From CAMASH01 sp041746635 (GTDB lineage: Bacteria; Verrucomicrobiota; Verrucomicrobiia; Chthoniobacterales; Terrimicrobiaceae), in contig JBGTGQ010000099.1 of assembly GCA_041746635.1 (NCBI GenBank), positions 1-64,000 of the forward strand: DNA of 64,000 bases, read 5' to 3'. Positions within the stretch are counted from its first letter, which is position 1. Every line of letters begins with the position of its first letter. The notes beneath the pieces were generated by a model. That model was not told where the DNA came from. It saw nothing but the letters and a program-made list of their open reading frames with translations, and did no database searches. Position numbers and translations under genes: made by a program. Positions 33,157-42,126 of this stretch are shown here, piece after piece.

Positions 33157-33925
33157 GATAAAAAGAAGACAGGGCTTCACCGGTCTGACGAGAAAGCAAC
33201 CGTCCGTCAATTTCCGCGACCGGCATCACCCCGATCCGGCTGTTGGTCAGAAAACATTCCTCCGCCTTGGCCAGATCCTCGCAGGAAAAGAGGGATTCTT
33301 CCACCGGCATGCGGCGCAACACCCAATCACGCACGACCCCATCGCGGGCACCGGAACTCGTCGCGGGCGTGTACAGCCGTCCGTCACGGACCAGAAAAAC
33401 ATTGGCCATGGCGGCGGAAACCAAACCTCCTTGGGCGTTAAAAACCAGGGTTTCGTCGAGGCCCTGGTTTTTCGCCGCCGCGAGGGCCTGGACGTGCGGC
33501 CAATAATTTCCCGTCTTCCAGCCACCCAACACGCAAGCCACGGACGCGCGGGAAAGATTCACCCGAAACGCCGCATCCGGTGACGGAAAAGCCATAGTTT
33601 CGAACAGGGCATACGTGCGACTTGCGTCCGCCGGATGGGAAAAACTTCCATCCCCCGCCGTAACATAAATCCGCAACATCCCATCACCGCAGGAAAGCCC
33701 GGCCAGCGCGGACGGCAGATCCACCGGAAAAGAAAACCCCGCCGCCGTACAAGCCAGCCGCAGACGGTGGAGGTGCTCTTTCAAAAAAAGCAGACGACCG
33801 CGAGAAACGGCCAGCGTTTCAAAAACACTCATGCCGTAGCGAAACCCCCGGTCCGTCACCGGCACCGCCGCACCTTCACAAAATGTGCCGCCGCACAGCG
33901 TCCAGGATTCAGCCCCACGTTTCAT
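33134..33925 (-). CDS. Class IV PLP aminotransferase (aminodeoxychorismate lyase / BCAT-like)
   Basis: 263 residues from ATG 33923-33925. It shows the class IV pattern: VTDRGFRYGMSVFETLAV, FLKEHLHRLRLA, GWKTGNYWPHV with the likely PLP lysine, and DETLVFNAQGGLVSA. PabC splits aminodeoxychorismate to p-aminobenzoate and pyruvate. Oddly, the Glu that normally follows (VxE, holding the PLP nitrogen) is replaced, the text reading GLVSAAMANVFLV with one residue less. It could be PabC, a D-amino-acid or branched-chain transaminase, or partly inactive. Upstream of mfd with a small overlap, so the three genes to surA may form one operon. Confidence 0.75.
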   Translation of the reverse strand: MKRGAESWTLCGGTFCEGAAVPVTDRGFRYGMSVFETLAVSRGRLLFLKEHLHRLRLACTAAGFSFPVDLPSALAGLSCGDGMLRIYVTAGDGSFSHPADASRTYALFETMAFPSPDAAFRVNLSRASVACVLGGWKTGNYWPHVQALAAAKNQGLDETLVFNAQGGLVSAAMANVFLVRDGRLYTPATSSGARDGVVRDWVLRRMPVEESLFSCEDLAKAEECFLTNSRIGVMPVAEIDGRLLSRQTGEALSSFYREEILGG

Positions 33926-34052
33926 TGTCTCTTTTTTCTTCAGATATGCTTCAAACAAGTTTGCCGGTTAACTTCGGGCGCCATCCCGCTGCATGGTTGC
34001 GCGGTTGGAGCGGGAAGTCGAGCGGGAGAACGGCGTTGGGTGCGAACCGGGG

Positions 34053-36065
34053 CTACTTGTCCCGCACGCGCCGAACCCCGGTCCACTTGGGGTCTCCCTT
34101 CCCCCGATCTTCCGCCAGGCGTTGCAACAGGATCCGGGAAGGCTGATCCTCCGGCAGAACACGCCAAAGGGTTTCCGCGTCCTCCCACCGCCGGGCCAAG
34201 AATGCCCCCAACGCACGCGAATAGGTTTCGGCCAGCGTGATCTGGTCGGGACGGACCAACTGCCGAAACCCGATGAGTTCGTGAATATCGAGAGGTTCCT
34301 CCCGGCCCGCCACCGCCACCCGATCCAGGTGCCGCCAGAGAAAATCCGTCTCCCCCGCCGCCTCCCGAATGGCGGAACTGGCGATGACCCTGGTACCGTA
34401 TTGTTTGTTTAATCCCTCCAGGCGACTGCACAAATTCACCGCATCCCCGATGGCCGTGTAGCTGAAACGGTTGGCCGTGCCCACATTTCCCACCAGAACC
34501 TCGCCCACATGAAGTCCGACCCGGGCATTCAAAGGTCCATCCCCATCCGGCCGGACCCGGGAAGAAAAATTCTCCGCTCCCTGGAGGGCGGCCCGGCAGG
34601 CAGCTGCCGGCGAGTCGGCGATTTTTTCCGGGGCGTTGAACAAGGCCATTATGCCATCCCCCAGAAACTTGTCGATCACCCCACCACACGCATCAATGGC
34701 GGTGCCGAAACTTTCGAAATAGGCCGTCAGGGTTTCCACGGCGGTCTCCGGGGACTTTTTTTCCGAGAAGGCGGTGAACTCCGCCAGGTCGCAGAACATC
34801 AGCGAAATGATCCGCCGTTCGCCGCCCAGCGCGGCCACCCCGCCAGACCGCACAAGGTCACGCACCAGATCGACCGGGACGTAGTGGGAAAACGATTTGA
34901 GGCTGGTGCGCATGCGCTCCACGGACTCGGAGAGCACCTTGACCTCACGGATGAGGGAACGGGGCAGAGGAGTGGACGCCAGTTGAAAATCCCCCACCCG
35001 GGCCATCTCCTGCGCCAGGGCCTTGAGCGGACTGGCCATGCGACTGGAAAGAAGAAATCCGACCGCCAGCGAGACGACCAGCGCCCCCACTGCGGTGAGG
35101 AGACTGATCATGACCACCCGATCCACCGCGCCAAAAGCCTGGCTGCGACTGAACACAATGGCACTGACGAGCTCCAGCCCGCCCGGAATCCGGACCGTCC
35201 GCACCCCGGCCAGATAGGTGTCGTCGGGCATGGGGATTTCAAAAATTCGCGCCTTGGTCATCCCTCCCGCCGCCGCCTTTTCCAGATCCGCCCCGATCAC
35301 GGTTCGTAGCCGCTCCAAAACTGGCGAATCCGCCAGGCGCTTGGGCACGGCCAGAATGGCCCCATGGATGGAAAATACCAAGGGTTCTCCGCGAAAATCG
35401 TGGGTGAGTTGCTCTAAGTATTCCGCCACATCGCTGAGGAAAAAATCCACCGTTAGAACCCCCCGCAACGCGCCATCGGGAGAGCGTACCGCCTCGGAAA
35501 CGGTGATGCCCCGCTCGCCCGTGGCAAAGTCATACGGCGGGGTCCACACTTTGCCCTCAGCCTCGAGCGCCATCTGAAACCAAATGCGTTTCCGGGCATC
35601 AAACGACGCCGGCAGCGCGGCGTCGTTAATCTCAGTCGCGGGTCCCATCGCTTCCACCCGCCACTCGCGGGGAGGCTTCCCATCAGCCCGCGAGATATTC
35701 AGGAACAGGGTGGAACCGCTTTTTCTCGCGCCGACAAAATCGCCATTGGGAAATCCGAAGCTGAGCCAGGCAATGTTTTTTTCAAATTCCAAGTCGCGGG
35801 ATAATTTCCGCGCCAGGCGGGACGGATCATCCAACAGGATTTCGCCGGACCCAATATCCCGGGCCAGAACTTCCAGCAACCGTTCGGACGGTTCGAAATG
35901 GGTTTCCACCAGTCGGGTCACCCCATCCAAAGTGGTGGTGATCTGCCGTTCCAGCAGCGTCTCAATGGCCACCCGCAAACCGCGAGCTCCCAGACCCGTG
36001 GTCGTCAGGGTGGAGACCAATATCAGGCCCAGCACAACAGTCAGCAGAATGGTTCGAAAAGACAC
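34053..36065 (-). CDS. Membrane-bound class III adenylate/guanylate cyclase with sensory domain and HAMP
   Basis: 670 residues. TM1 (TILLTVVLGLILVSTL), a large extracytoplasmic sensor of ~290 residues with dCache-like features (WLSFGFPNGDFVGARKSG, GVLTVDFFLSDVAEYLE), TM2 (VVMISLLTAVGALVVSLAVGFLL), HAMP, then the cyclase domain with ISLMFCDLAEFTAFSEK (metal Asp), GGVIDKFLGDGIMALFNAP, and AIGDAVNLCSRLEG. It makes cAMP or cGMP upon a periplasmic signal. The last ~80 residues form a short helical tail. The likely start is a GTG (36063-36065). A broken copy of its 3' end lies at 37212-37538. Confidence 0.9.
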   Translation of the reverse strand: MSFRTILLTVVLGLILVSTLTTTGLGARGLRVAIETLLERQITTTLDGVTRLVETHFEPSERLLEVLARDIGSGEILLDDPSRLARKLSRDLEFEKNIAWLSFGFPNGDFVGARKSGSTLFLNISRADGKPPREWRVEAMGPATEINDAALPASFDARKRIWFQMALEAEGKVWTPPYDFATGERGITVSEAVRSPDGALRGVLTVDFFLSDVAEYLEQLTHDFRGEPLVFSIHGAILAVPKRLADSPVLERLRTVIGADLEKAAAGGMTKARIFEIPMPDDTYLAGVRTVRIPGGLELVSAIVFSRSQAFGAVDRVVMISLLTAVGALVVSLAVGFLLSSRMASPLKALAQEMARVGDFQLASTPLPRSLIREVKVLSESVERMRTSLKSFSHYVPVDLVRDLVRSGGVAALGGERRIISLMFCDLAEFTAFSEKKSPETAVETLTAYFESFGTAIDACGGVIDKFLGDGIMALFNAPEKIADSPAAACRAALQGAENFSSRVRPDGDGPLNARVGLHVGEVLVGNVGTANRFSYTAIGDAVNLCSRLEGLNKQYGTRVIASSAIREAAGETDFLWRHLDRVAVAGREEPLDIHELIGFRQLVRPDQITLAETYSRALGAFLARRWEDAETLWRVLPEDQPSRILLQRLAEDRGKGDPKWTGVRRVRDK

Positions 36066-36158
36066 GAAGGAGAGAGTAATATGAAAATGGACGTTGGGCC
36101 AACAGAAGGAATCAAGTCACGGCGGGCTTCATTTTCCATGTTTCCGCACCAGCCCGGT

Positions 36159-37058
36159 TCAAACCGCCGACGGACCATGGTCGCAAGGCACCACCCATAC
36201 CTCCGACTGGGGAATGGCCGCCTCCAAGTCCGATTTCAGGGCCTTGCATCGGGCCAGCAATTCTCCACTGGGTAACGCAGACGAAAACTCCAGGAAGAGT
36301 TCCACTCGTACCTTGGCGCCTGAATGTCGCGCCCGAACGCCATGCAAACCCTCGTAACTTTCTATATGCCGGATTAGTTCGCGGTTAATAGCCTGCTGGA
36401 ACGATTCATCGACCGTTCCGTCGAGCAATCCAAGCAGAGAGCGACGAGCGAGCCGCCAAGCGGATTGGGCCACCAGGCCCGCCAGGAGCAATCCGGCGAT
36501 GGGGTCAAGCAACAACATCCATTCATATCGCCCTCCGGAATACGTTCCTGCCAGCACGGCAATCAACGATAGCAAAGTGGCAACCACCGCATTCCGGTAG
36601 AGATGCGACTGTCCTTCCAGAAGGGGGGACGCGTCCCGCGCTCGCAGCCGTAAAAATTGGATGTAGGCCGCGATATTCAGGAGAAAAGCTACTCCCAACG
36701 CCCAGAGGCCCAACTCCGTGCGTTCCAACGGACGGGGATTCACCAGCCCCTCCACCCCCCGCTGCACGATCAAAACCAACGCGAAACTCATCGCCGCTGT
36801 GGTGAACAATACCGCCAGGTTTTCCAGCTTGCCCAAGCCATAGTCGAATTGCGCGTGCCGTCGCCCCACCATGCGAACCACCAGTAGCGACACCAGACAG
36901 ACCAGGATATCTAATCCCACCCGGGCCGCATTAGTGTAGAGGGTCGCCGAGTCGGAGCGTATCGCTGAGACTACCGTTACGGCTCCTAGACAGATCTCTG
37001 TCGCCAACAAGACCCCGAGGGTGAGTTGCTTCCGAAATGTTGATGGTTCCGATGTCAT
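36159..37058 (-). CDS. Cation diffusion facilitator (CDF)-like transporter with altered metal site
   Basis: 299 residues: six membrane segments and a C-terminal cytoplasmic domain (about 210-299) as in ZitB/YiiP. Normal CDF pumps hold Zn(II) with an HxxxD or DxxxD in TM2 and HxxxD in TM5. Here TM2 reads TNAARVGLDIL, with Arg at the first site, and TM5 reads SHLYRNAVVA, with Asn in place of the second Asp. Two of four transport ligands are therefore missing. It may move another ion, or have become a sensor. It stands alone between the cyclase gene and its broken copy. Confidence 0.82.
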   Translation of the reverse strand: MTSEPSTFRKQLTLGVLLATEICLGAVTVVSAIRSDSATLYTNAARVGLDILVCLVSLLVVRMVGRRHAQFDYGLGKLENLAVLFTTAAMSFALVLIVQRGVEGLVNPRPLERTELGLWALGVAFLLNIAAYIQFLRLRARDASPLLEGQSHLYRNAVVATLLSLIAVLAGTYSGGRYEWMLLLDPIAGLLLAGLVAQSAWRLARRSLLGLLDGTVDESFQQAINRELIRHIESYEGLHGVRARHSGAKVRVELFLEFSSALPSGELLARCKALKSDLEAAIPQSEVWVVPCDHGPSAV

Positions 37059-37670
37059 AAACTAGGAGGCCAAGCGAAAAGCCGTCGAATCGGTGCGGCC
37101 GACCGTTCCCCACCCGACCCCGCATTCTACACGCACACTTCTCGCCATTTCGTCTCTCTGCCTGATTGCGGACCCCAAGTTCACCAGGCTACGAGGACGC
37201 TCGGGGCTGTATGCATGGTCCGGAGGATTGCGCGGTTGGAGCGAGAAGTCGAGCGGGAGAACGGAGATGGGTGCTCACCCGGCTACTTCTCCCGCACGCG
37301 CCGAGCCCCGGTCCACTTGGGGCCTCCCTCCCCCCGATCTTCCGACAGGCGTTGCAGCAGGATCCGGGAAGGTTGGTCGTCCGGCAAACTACCCCAGAGG
37401 GTTTGCGCCTCTTCCCACCGTCGGGCCAAAAACGCCTCCAACGCACGCGATTAGGTTTCGGCCAGAGTGATCTGGTCGGGACGGACGGACCGACGAAACC
37501 CCATGAGTTCGTGAATATCGATCGGTTCCTCCCGGCCCTGCAGTCAACGCATGCCCTCGACGAGGTTGGGCTCAGGGGTCTCCAACGCCGGGCCGGCGTG
37601 GCGGATCATATTTTTCGATGACGCTTGACGAGTTCTTTCCGTGCCATTCAGGGCCGACCCTCTTACTGCC
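37059..37670. other. Gene-free stretch holding the cyclase relic
   Basis: About 610 bp without a functional gene. The middle (37212-37538) is the degenerate cyclase 3' end described separately. The parts on either side (37059-37211 and 37539-37670) show no recognisable gene, repeat or tRNA; open frames on the plus strand are antisense readings of the relic. Confidence 0.6.
37212..37538 (-). pseudogene. Decayed copy of the 3' end of the adenylate cyclase gene
   Basis: Aligns with 33991-34308 over its full length, including ~60 bp beyond the cyclase stop. Long blocks are identical (for example CGCACGCGCCGA, GTTCGTGAATATCGA, GGTTCCTCCCGGCCC) with scattered substitutions and small indels; the reading frame is broken by a 4-bp insertion (GGACGGACGG) and other changes. 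No start or upstream domain is present. It covers the last ~85 codons only. The copy sits behind the CDF gene, on the other side from its parent. Confidence 0.9.
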
Positions 37671-38606
37671 CTAACCATGCTTTAAGATAAACTCGCGAAA
37701 TTTCTGCTGCGCGAGCGGGGAATCGGGCGCAAAGAAAAATCCAAAATGCGTCCCGTATTCAATCCAGAAGCGTTCTTTTTCCTTCGACGCCAATCGCTCA
37801 TAAGCAAATACCCCGTTGAAGAATTTCACATCCGCATCATGCGTTCCATGAATAATGAGTGCCGGACAACTGATGCTGGCAAAATCATACCAACTGGTTT
37901 TTGCCCCCAATTCCATGTCATTCCTGACCCCCGCCTCCCGATTCTTGTAATCGGCAATGCAGTAAACCAGCTCCGCAATGACTTCCAGGTGCTCCTGCGA
38001 ATTGATGACTTCCTTCACCCTTGCGTCCAAACGAGCCTTATCCAGATAGCCCTCTGTTTGAAATAAACTCTTAATCACGGCCTCGGGAAAATAGATCATG
38101 CTCTTTTTGGTCAGCCAGAGGCCAATCTCGGTCATAAAAAAGGCCTGGGCGAGTTTGCCGGCTTGTTCCGGCATGAGGTATTCGCCTGATATGGCATCGA
38201 TCGCGACAATGGCTTTGGTCTTTTGCGGGTGGCGCAGGGCAAAGGGATACAGAAACGTGCCCCCGGCTGATAAGGTCACGATCACCGCGCTCGGAATCTT
38301 TAAGTAATCCAACAGGCTGGCCAGGGCATCGACCTGCTCCTCCGTAGTTTGTCCCGTTGCGAGCGGTGTTCCCAAGTAGCCGGGACGTGAAGGGCAAATC
38401 ATTTGGTATCCCTCAGGAATATACCGTTTGAATAACAACAGCGCCTGATCGTAGCCGCCGCCACCCGCATGAAGAATCAGAACAGGTTTCCCCTCGCCAT
38501 AGGTTACGTACTCCATGTTGCCTGATGGCAGCATGGCCAACTGTGGCGGAGGAATATCAAGCGGCGAACTCAACGTCCTGTTCAGAAAATCGCGAATCTC
38601 GTCCAT
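37671..38606 (-). CDS. Alpha/beta hydrolase
   Basis: 311 residues. The oxyanion region is PVLILHAGGGGYDQAL, the nucleophile elbow VIVTLSAGGTFLYP (L-S-A-G-G, replacing GxSxG at the first Gly), acid IIHGTHDADV, and catalytic His in YGTHFGFFF. The triad Ser-Asp-His is complete. No signal peptide, so it is cytoplasmic. Lower GC and different codon feel than neighbours hint at acquisition from elsewhere, an impression only. Substrate unknown. It is followed on the strand by nothing closely linked. Confidence 0.83.
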   Translation of the reverse strand: MDEIRDFLNRTLSSPLDIPPPQLAMLPSGNMEYVTYGEGKPVLILHAGGGGYDQALLLFKRYIPEGYQMICPSRPGYLGTPLATGQTTEEQVDALASLLDYLKIPSAVIVTLSAGGTFLYPFALRHPQKTKAIVAIDAISGEYLMPEQAGKLAQAFFMTEIGLWLTKKSMIYFPEAVIKSLFQTEGYLDKARLDARVKEVINSQEHLEVIAELVYCIADYKNREAGVRNDMELGAKTSWYDFASISCPALIIHGTHDADVKFFNGVFAYERLASKEKERFWIEYGTHFGFFFAPDSPLAQQKFREFILKHG

Positions 38607-38656
38607 GTTTTTTTCTTCAATTCACCTGCTTCCTGCCCCCCGGTTCCCACCAAGGT

Positions 38657-40003
38657 TTACAGCGCTCCTGGAAACATGGATAGCGCCAAAGCCGCGAAGC
38701 CCAGAAAAAGGAAGAACCCGACGACATCGGTCACGGTGGTTAACATGATCGCCGAGGCGAGAGCCGGGTCTATTCGCAGGGATTTGAGACCGAAAGGGAT
38801 CACCACTCCGGCAAGCCCGGCTGCGATCATATTCAGGACCATCGCGGCAAATACCACCAGTCCCAGCGCGACATCCTGTTTCCAAAACCAGGCGATCACT
38901 CCCACCACTACACCGATCGCGAGGCCGTTGAAAATTCCCACCATCAATTCCTTGAGCAAAAGAGCCCTCTGCCCTTTGTCGGGAATATCATCCAGCGCCA
39001 GCGACCGCACCACAATGGTCAGCACCTGCGTGCCCGCATTGCCACCCTGGCCGGCGATGATCGGCAGGAACACCGCCAGCACGGCATACTGCGCGATCGT
39101 GCTTTCAAACAGTGCCACCACCGCCCCCGCTAGAAAGGCCGTGGCCAGATTCACATACAACCATGGCAGACGGTTGCGCACCGATTCTTTCCACGGCGTG
39201 CCCGCCCGTTCTTCTCCGGAAAGACCTACCATGCGCTGCATGTCCTCCGTGGCTTCCGCTTCCAGAATATGCATCACATCATCGCTCGTCACCACCCCGC
39301 GCAAACGCTGGAAATCATCCACCACCGGCACGACCCCGAAGCCATAGTGCTTGAAAAGACGCGCAATCTCCTCCTGATCCGCGTGCACCGACACGGCGCG
39401 CACCTCGCGAATCATAATATCCCGAATCAACACATCGGGCTGGCGAAACAACAGATCGCGCACCCTGAGCACCCCTCGCAAGCGCCCGTTTTCGTCCGTC
39501 ACATAAACATAAAACATTCCATTCCCGGAGATACTGTCCTCCATGCTCCGCAGCCGTTTGATCGTCTCGCGAATCGTCAATTCCTCCGGCACCGCGATCA
39601 CTTCCGTCTGCATGATGCCGCCCGCTGTGTCCTCTTCGTATTTCAACAGATCCGAAATCGCGCGCGCCTCGGCCGGGGGCAGGTGCTTCATGATCTCCTG
39701 CAAGCGTTCAACCGAGATCTGCCCCAACAAATCCGCCGCGTCATCGCTGAACATTTCCTCCACAATCCCGGACAAGCGGGAAACCCGCATGGACTCGAAA
39801 AGACTCACCTGCACATCCACGGGCAGTTCCACGATGACTTCCGAAGTGTCCGCATCGGGCAATAAACGCAACACCCGCCGGATCTTGATGGTCGGCAAAT
39901 CCCGGATTTCCTCCGCGATATCGCGGGGATGTTTTGTTTTCAACCCCGCAACCCACGCCGGATCGTCGAGCAGAGTTTTGGATTCTTCAGAGTGGGTTTC
40001 CAT
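38657..40003 (-). CDS. mgtE: Magnesium transporter MgtE
   Basis: 448 residues, full length. N domain (superhelix with repeated RLLPDAD, DDAADLLGQI), two CBS domains (MQTEVIAVPEELTIRETI; VRAVSVHADQEEIARLFKHYGFGVVPVVDD), the plug helix, and five membrane segments with AGQGGNAGTQ and the conserved P-x-GLKSLRIDPALAS and TDVVGF. It is a Mg2+ channel closed by intracellular Mg2+ through the N-CBS part. An 11-base C run (coding strand) lies 26 bp before the ATG and may vary its expression. Confidence 0.95.
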   Translation of the reverse strand: METHSEESKTLLDDPAWVAGLKTKHPRDIAEEIRDLPTIKIRRVLRLLPDADTSEVIVELPVDVQVSLFESMRVSRLSGIVEEMFSDDAADLLGQISVERLQEIMKHLPPAEARAISDLLKYEEDTAGGIMQTEVIAVPEELTIRETIKRLRSMEDSISGNGMFYVYVTDENGRLRGVLRVRDLLFRQPDVLIRDIMIREVRAVSVHADQEEIARLFKHYGFGVVPVVDDFQRLRGVVTSDDVMHILEAEATEDMQRMVGLSGEERAGTPWKESVRNRLPWLYVNLATAFLAGAVVALFESTIAQYAVLAVFLPIIAGQGGNAGTQVLTIVVRSLALDDIPDKGQRALLLKELMVGIFNGLAIGVVVGVIAWFWKQDVALGLVVFAAMVLNMIAAGLAGVVIPFGLKSLRIDPALASAIMLTTVTDVVGFFLFLGFAALALSMFPGAL

Positions 40004-40028
40004 ACTAGTTCTTCAGGAAAAATCGAAA

Positions 40029-40039
40029 GGGGGGGGGGG
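40029..40039. repeat. Homopolymeric G11 tract upstream of mgtE
   Basis: Eleven G on the plus strand (C11 on the mgtE coding strand), 25 bp ahead of the mgtE start, in the presumed leader or promoter. Long G/C runs are prone to slipped-strand length change. Assembly length error is possible at such tracts. Confidence 0.8.
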
Positions 40040-40098
40040 ATGAGGCGGTGGCTCTGCTGAGGGAGTTTTTTCTCGCGCGGAGAAAATCGGGCGTCGGC

Positions 40099-42126
40099 TT
40101 ACCTTTCGCTCAAGACGACGATTTGATGGCACGAGAATTCTTCTACCGGGAACTCCACTGTGCCGTTCGTCTGCTGAAACGCAACTTCCGTTCCCTGCGG
40201 CTCCAGGGTCACGCGTTTCACTTTCTGACAATGGCGGAGCGTGATCCGCGTATCGCGCAATGGCAGCAATTCTTCGATCACTTCGATATTGAGGCCGGAC
40301 GCGGCGACCGTGCCGCCAGAGAGGCTCATGCTGCCGCCGCGGCCAACGGTGTTGGCGAACAGTAAATGCAGCACGTTGCGGCTGGAGGATTCCTGGCGGT
40401 TGAGGGCCACCCGCGCGGTGGAGGGCAGATTGGTTTGGAGCGTTAAATCGTCGCCCAGCATCGCGCCAATGACGCGTTTGATATATTCCCGATAAACCAC
40501 CGCCCCGTACATTCGATAAAGTGAAAAAACCGGATGGGCGAGGTAGGCGAGTTTGCCCTTGCGCACACCGCAGGAAAACCCTGAGGGCTCTGCACGGAAG
40601 GGGGTGTGTTGATGACTGCAAAAATGGCGGAACGTGCGGTTGAAATACGGATCGTAAATTTGTCCGAGCGACACGCCTGATGTCACGCAGATGCGTTGCG
40701 AGGGCAGATACATGACCACCGGAGTGGAAACGAACTCCGCGCGAAAGGCCGGTTCGGGCAGGATGAAGTCCGGTGAGAATTCGCTCGGCCCCCCGTAGTT
40801 CGCCCCCAGATCGAAGGCAAATTCCGGACGGTCTTTCCACAACCCGCTTTCGCCCGTCAGCAACAACCGGCCTCCCTGGGCCAGATAGGCGTCGAGCAGC
40901 GATTTCAGCGATTCGTCCACCCGGATGTCGTCGGGCAGAATGAGAAGTTTGAACCGGGTGAAATCCATCGTCCGATCAATCAGTTCGAAGAGAAGATGTC
41001 CTTCGAGCAGCACGCGCGAAGCGCCCTCGTCCGCCGAGCTTTGACGATGGGAATGATTTTCCGCCTCGCTGGTGAGAACGCCGATGTCGGAAACCGGCCG
41101 GGCGTCCACGCACCAGGTTTCTTTGGCTTCCACCTCGCGATAAGCGGCTCCGATGGAGCGGTAGGTCGTCTCGTCAAGATCACCGGCCGGATGCAGTTGG
41201 TCGCCGATGCTGCACTTGGCGTTAAAGGCCAGCATGGCGGCGCATTCGTAGCGCAGGGCATTAGGATGTTTCTGGCCGCCGAATTCGCCCCAGGTGGTGT
41301 GGAATTTTCCGGTCATGCCCAAAAAATCCAAACCGAGATTCACCACGTATTTCGCCGACATGGGAAAATGGTCATAGCCCCAGCCACCGGTCGGAAGAGA
41401 TTCAAGTTCGAGATGGCTGAAGAATTTCAGAACGTCCCGGTCCCCCCGCCGGATATGACCGGCGTTGTGGAAAACCGGCATGTCCGGGTCCAGCACCTTG
41501 GCTGCTTGCGTGGTCCGCTCGTAATAGCGCCGGAGGGCGGCTTGGGCAGCTTTCTCGCGCTCTGCCAGCACTTCTGCATCCAGGCCCTCTGCGGCCATGT
41601 GCGCCAGCCGCCATTTGGAGGCCCCGGGACTTTGGGAAATGATGTCGAGAAAGATTCCGTCGCAATCGGGAAACAAGCGCGCCGCCTCCTCGATTTGCGC
41701 GCAGAGAAAATCGAGATAGGGGCTCAGAAAATCCATCATGAAAAACCCCGGTTTGAGTGGTGAAGTGACCCAGCCGCTGAAGGCACCCTCTACATTCATC
41801 TCGCGCCAGTCGGGATGTTGCTCGCCGGCCACGTTGTCCACGCCCGCGGAGAGATAGATGGGAGCGGCCACTCCGATTTCCTTGCAAGCGTCGTATTGGG
41901 CGCGCAGCAGGTCGAAGTTGAGGTGCGGATGCATTTTGCCGACCGTGGTCGGGTGGTAACTCCACCCGTGGTGGCACTTGGAAAAGAGCGTAACCGAATT
42001 GACCCGCGACTCTTGCAGGGTGTCTTGCCAGCGGGCCTTGTCGAATTTCGTTCCGATGGCGGGAATGTGCGGCGAAGTGTGGAAATCGAGGTGAACCTGA
42101 CGGAAAGGGAGAGACTTGGATTTCAT
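40099..42126 (-). CDS. Beta-galactosidase-trimerization-type glycoside hydrolase (GHL6-like)
   Basis: 675 residues. The N-terminal TIM barrel (about 1-350) starts RQVHLDFHTSPHIP, has NSVTLFSKCHHGWSYHPTT, GIFLDIISQSP and LESLPTGGWGYDHFP, the layout of the putative glycosyl hydrolase 6 group related to alpha-fucosidase. The middle (about 355-560) is a flavodoxin-like beta-galactosidase trimerization domain (FKLLILPDDIRVDESLKSLLDAYLAQGGRLLLTGE split by loops), and the end a small beta domain. No signal peptide is present, so it works on imported sugars. Catalytic acids cannot be fixed: the Asp in GIFLDI is a candidate. Common in Verrucomicrobiota and Planctomycetota. Confidence 0.75.
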   Translation of the reverse strand: MKSKSLPFRQVHLDFHTSPHIPAIGTKFDKARWQDTLQESRVNSVTLFSKCHHGWSYHPTTVGKMHPHLNFDLLRAQYDACKEIGVAAPIYLSAGVDNVAGEQHPDWREMNVEGAFSGWVTSPLKPGFFMMDFLSPYLDFLCAQIEEAARLFPDCDGIFLDIISQSPGASKWRLAHMAAEGLDAEVLAEREKAAQAALRRYYERTTQAAKVLDPDMPVFHNAGHIRRGDRDVLKFFSHLELESLPTGGWGYDHFPMSAKYVVNLGLDFLGMTGKFHTTWGEFGGQKHPNALRYECAAMLAFNAKCSIGDQLHPAGDLDETTYRSIGAAYREVEAKETWCVDARPVSDIGVLTSEAENHSHRQSSADEGASRVLLEGHLLFELIDRTMDFTRFKLLILPDDIRVDESLKSLLDAYLAQGGRLLLTGESGLWKDRPEFAFDLGANYGGPSEFSPDFILPEPAFRAEFVSTPVVMYLPSQRICVTSGVSLGQIYDPYFNRTFRHFCSHQHTPFRAEPSGFSCGVRKGKLAYLAHPVFSLYRMYGAVVYREYIKRVIGAMLGDDLTLQTNLPSTARVALNRQESSSRNVLHLLFANTVGRGGSMSLSGGTVAASGLNIEVIEELLPLRDTRITLRHCQKVKRVTLEPQGTEVAFQQTNGTVEFPVEEFSCHQIVVLSER

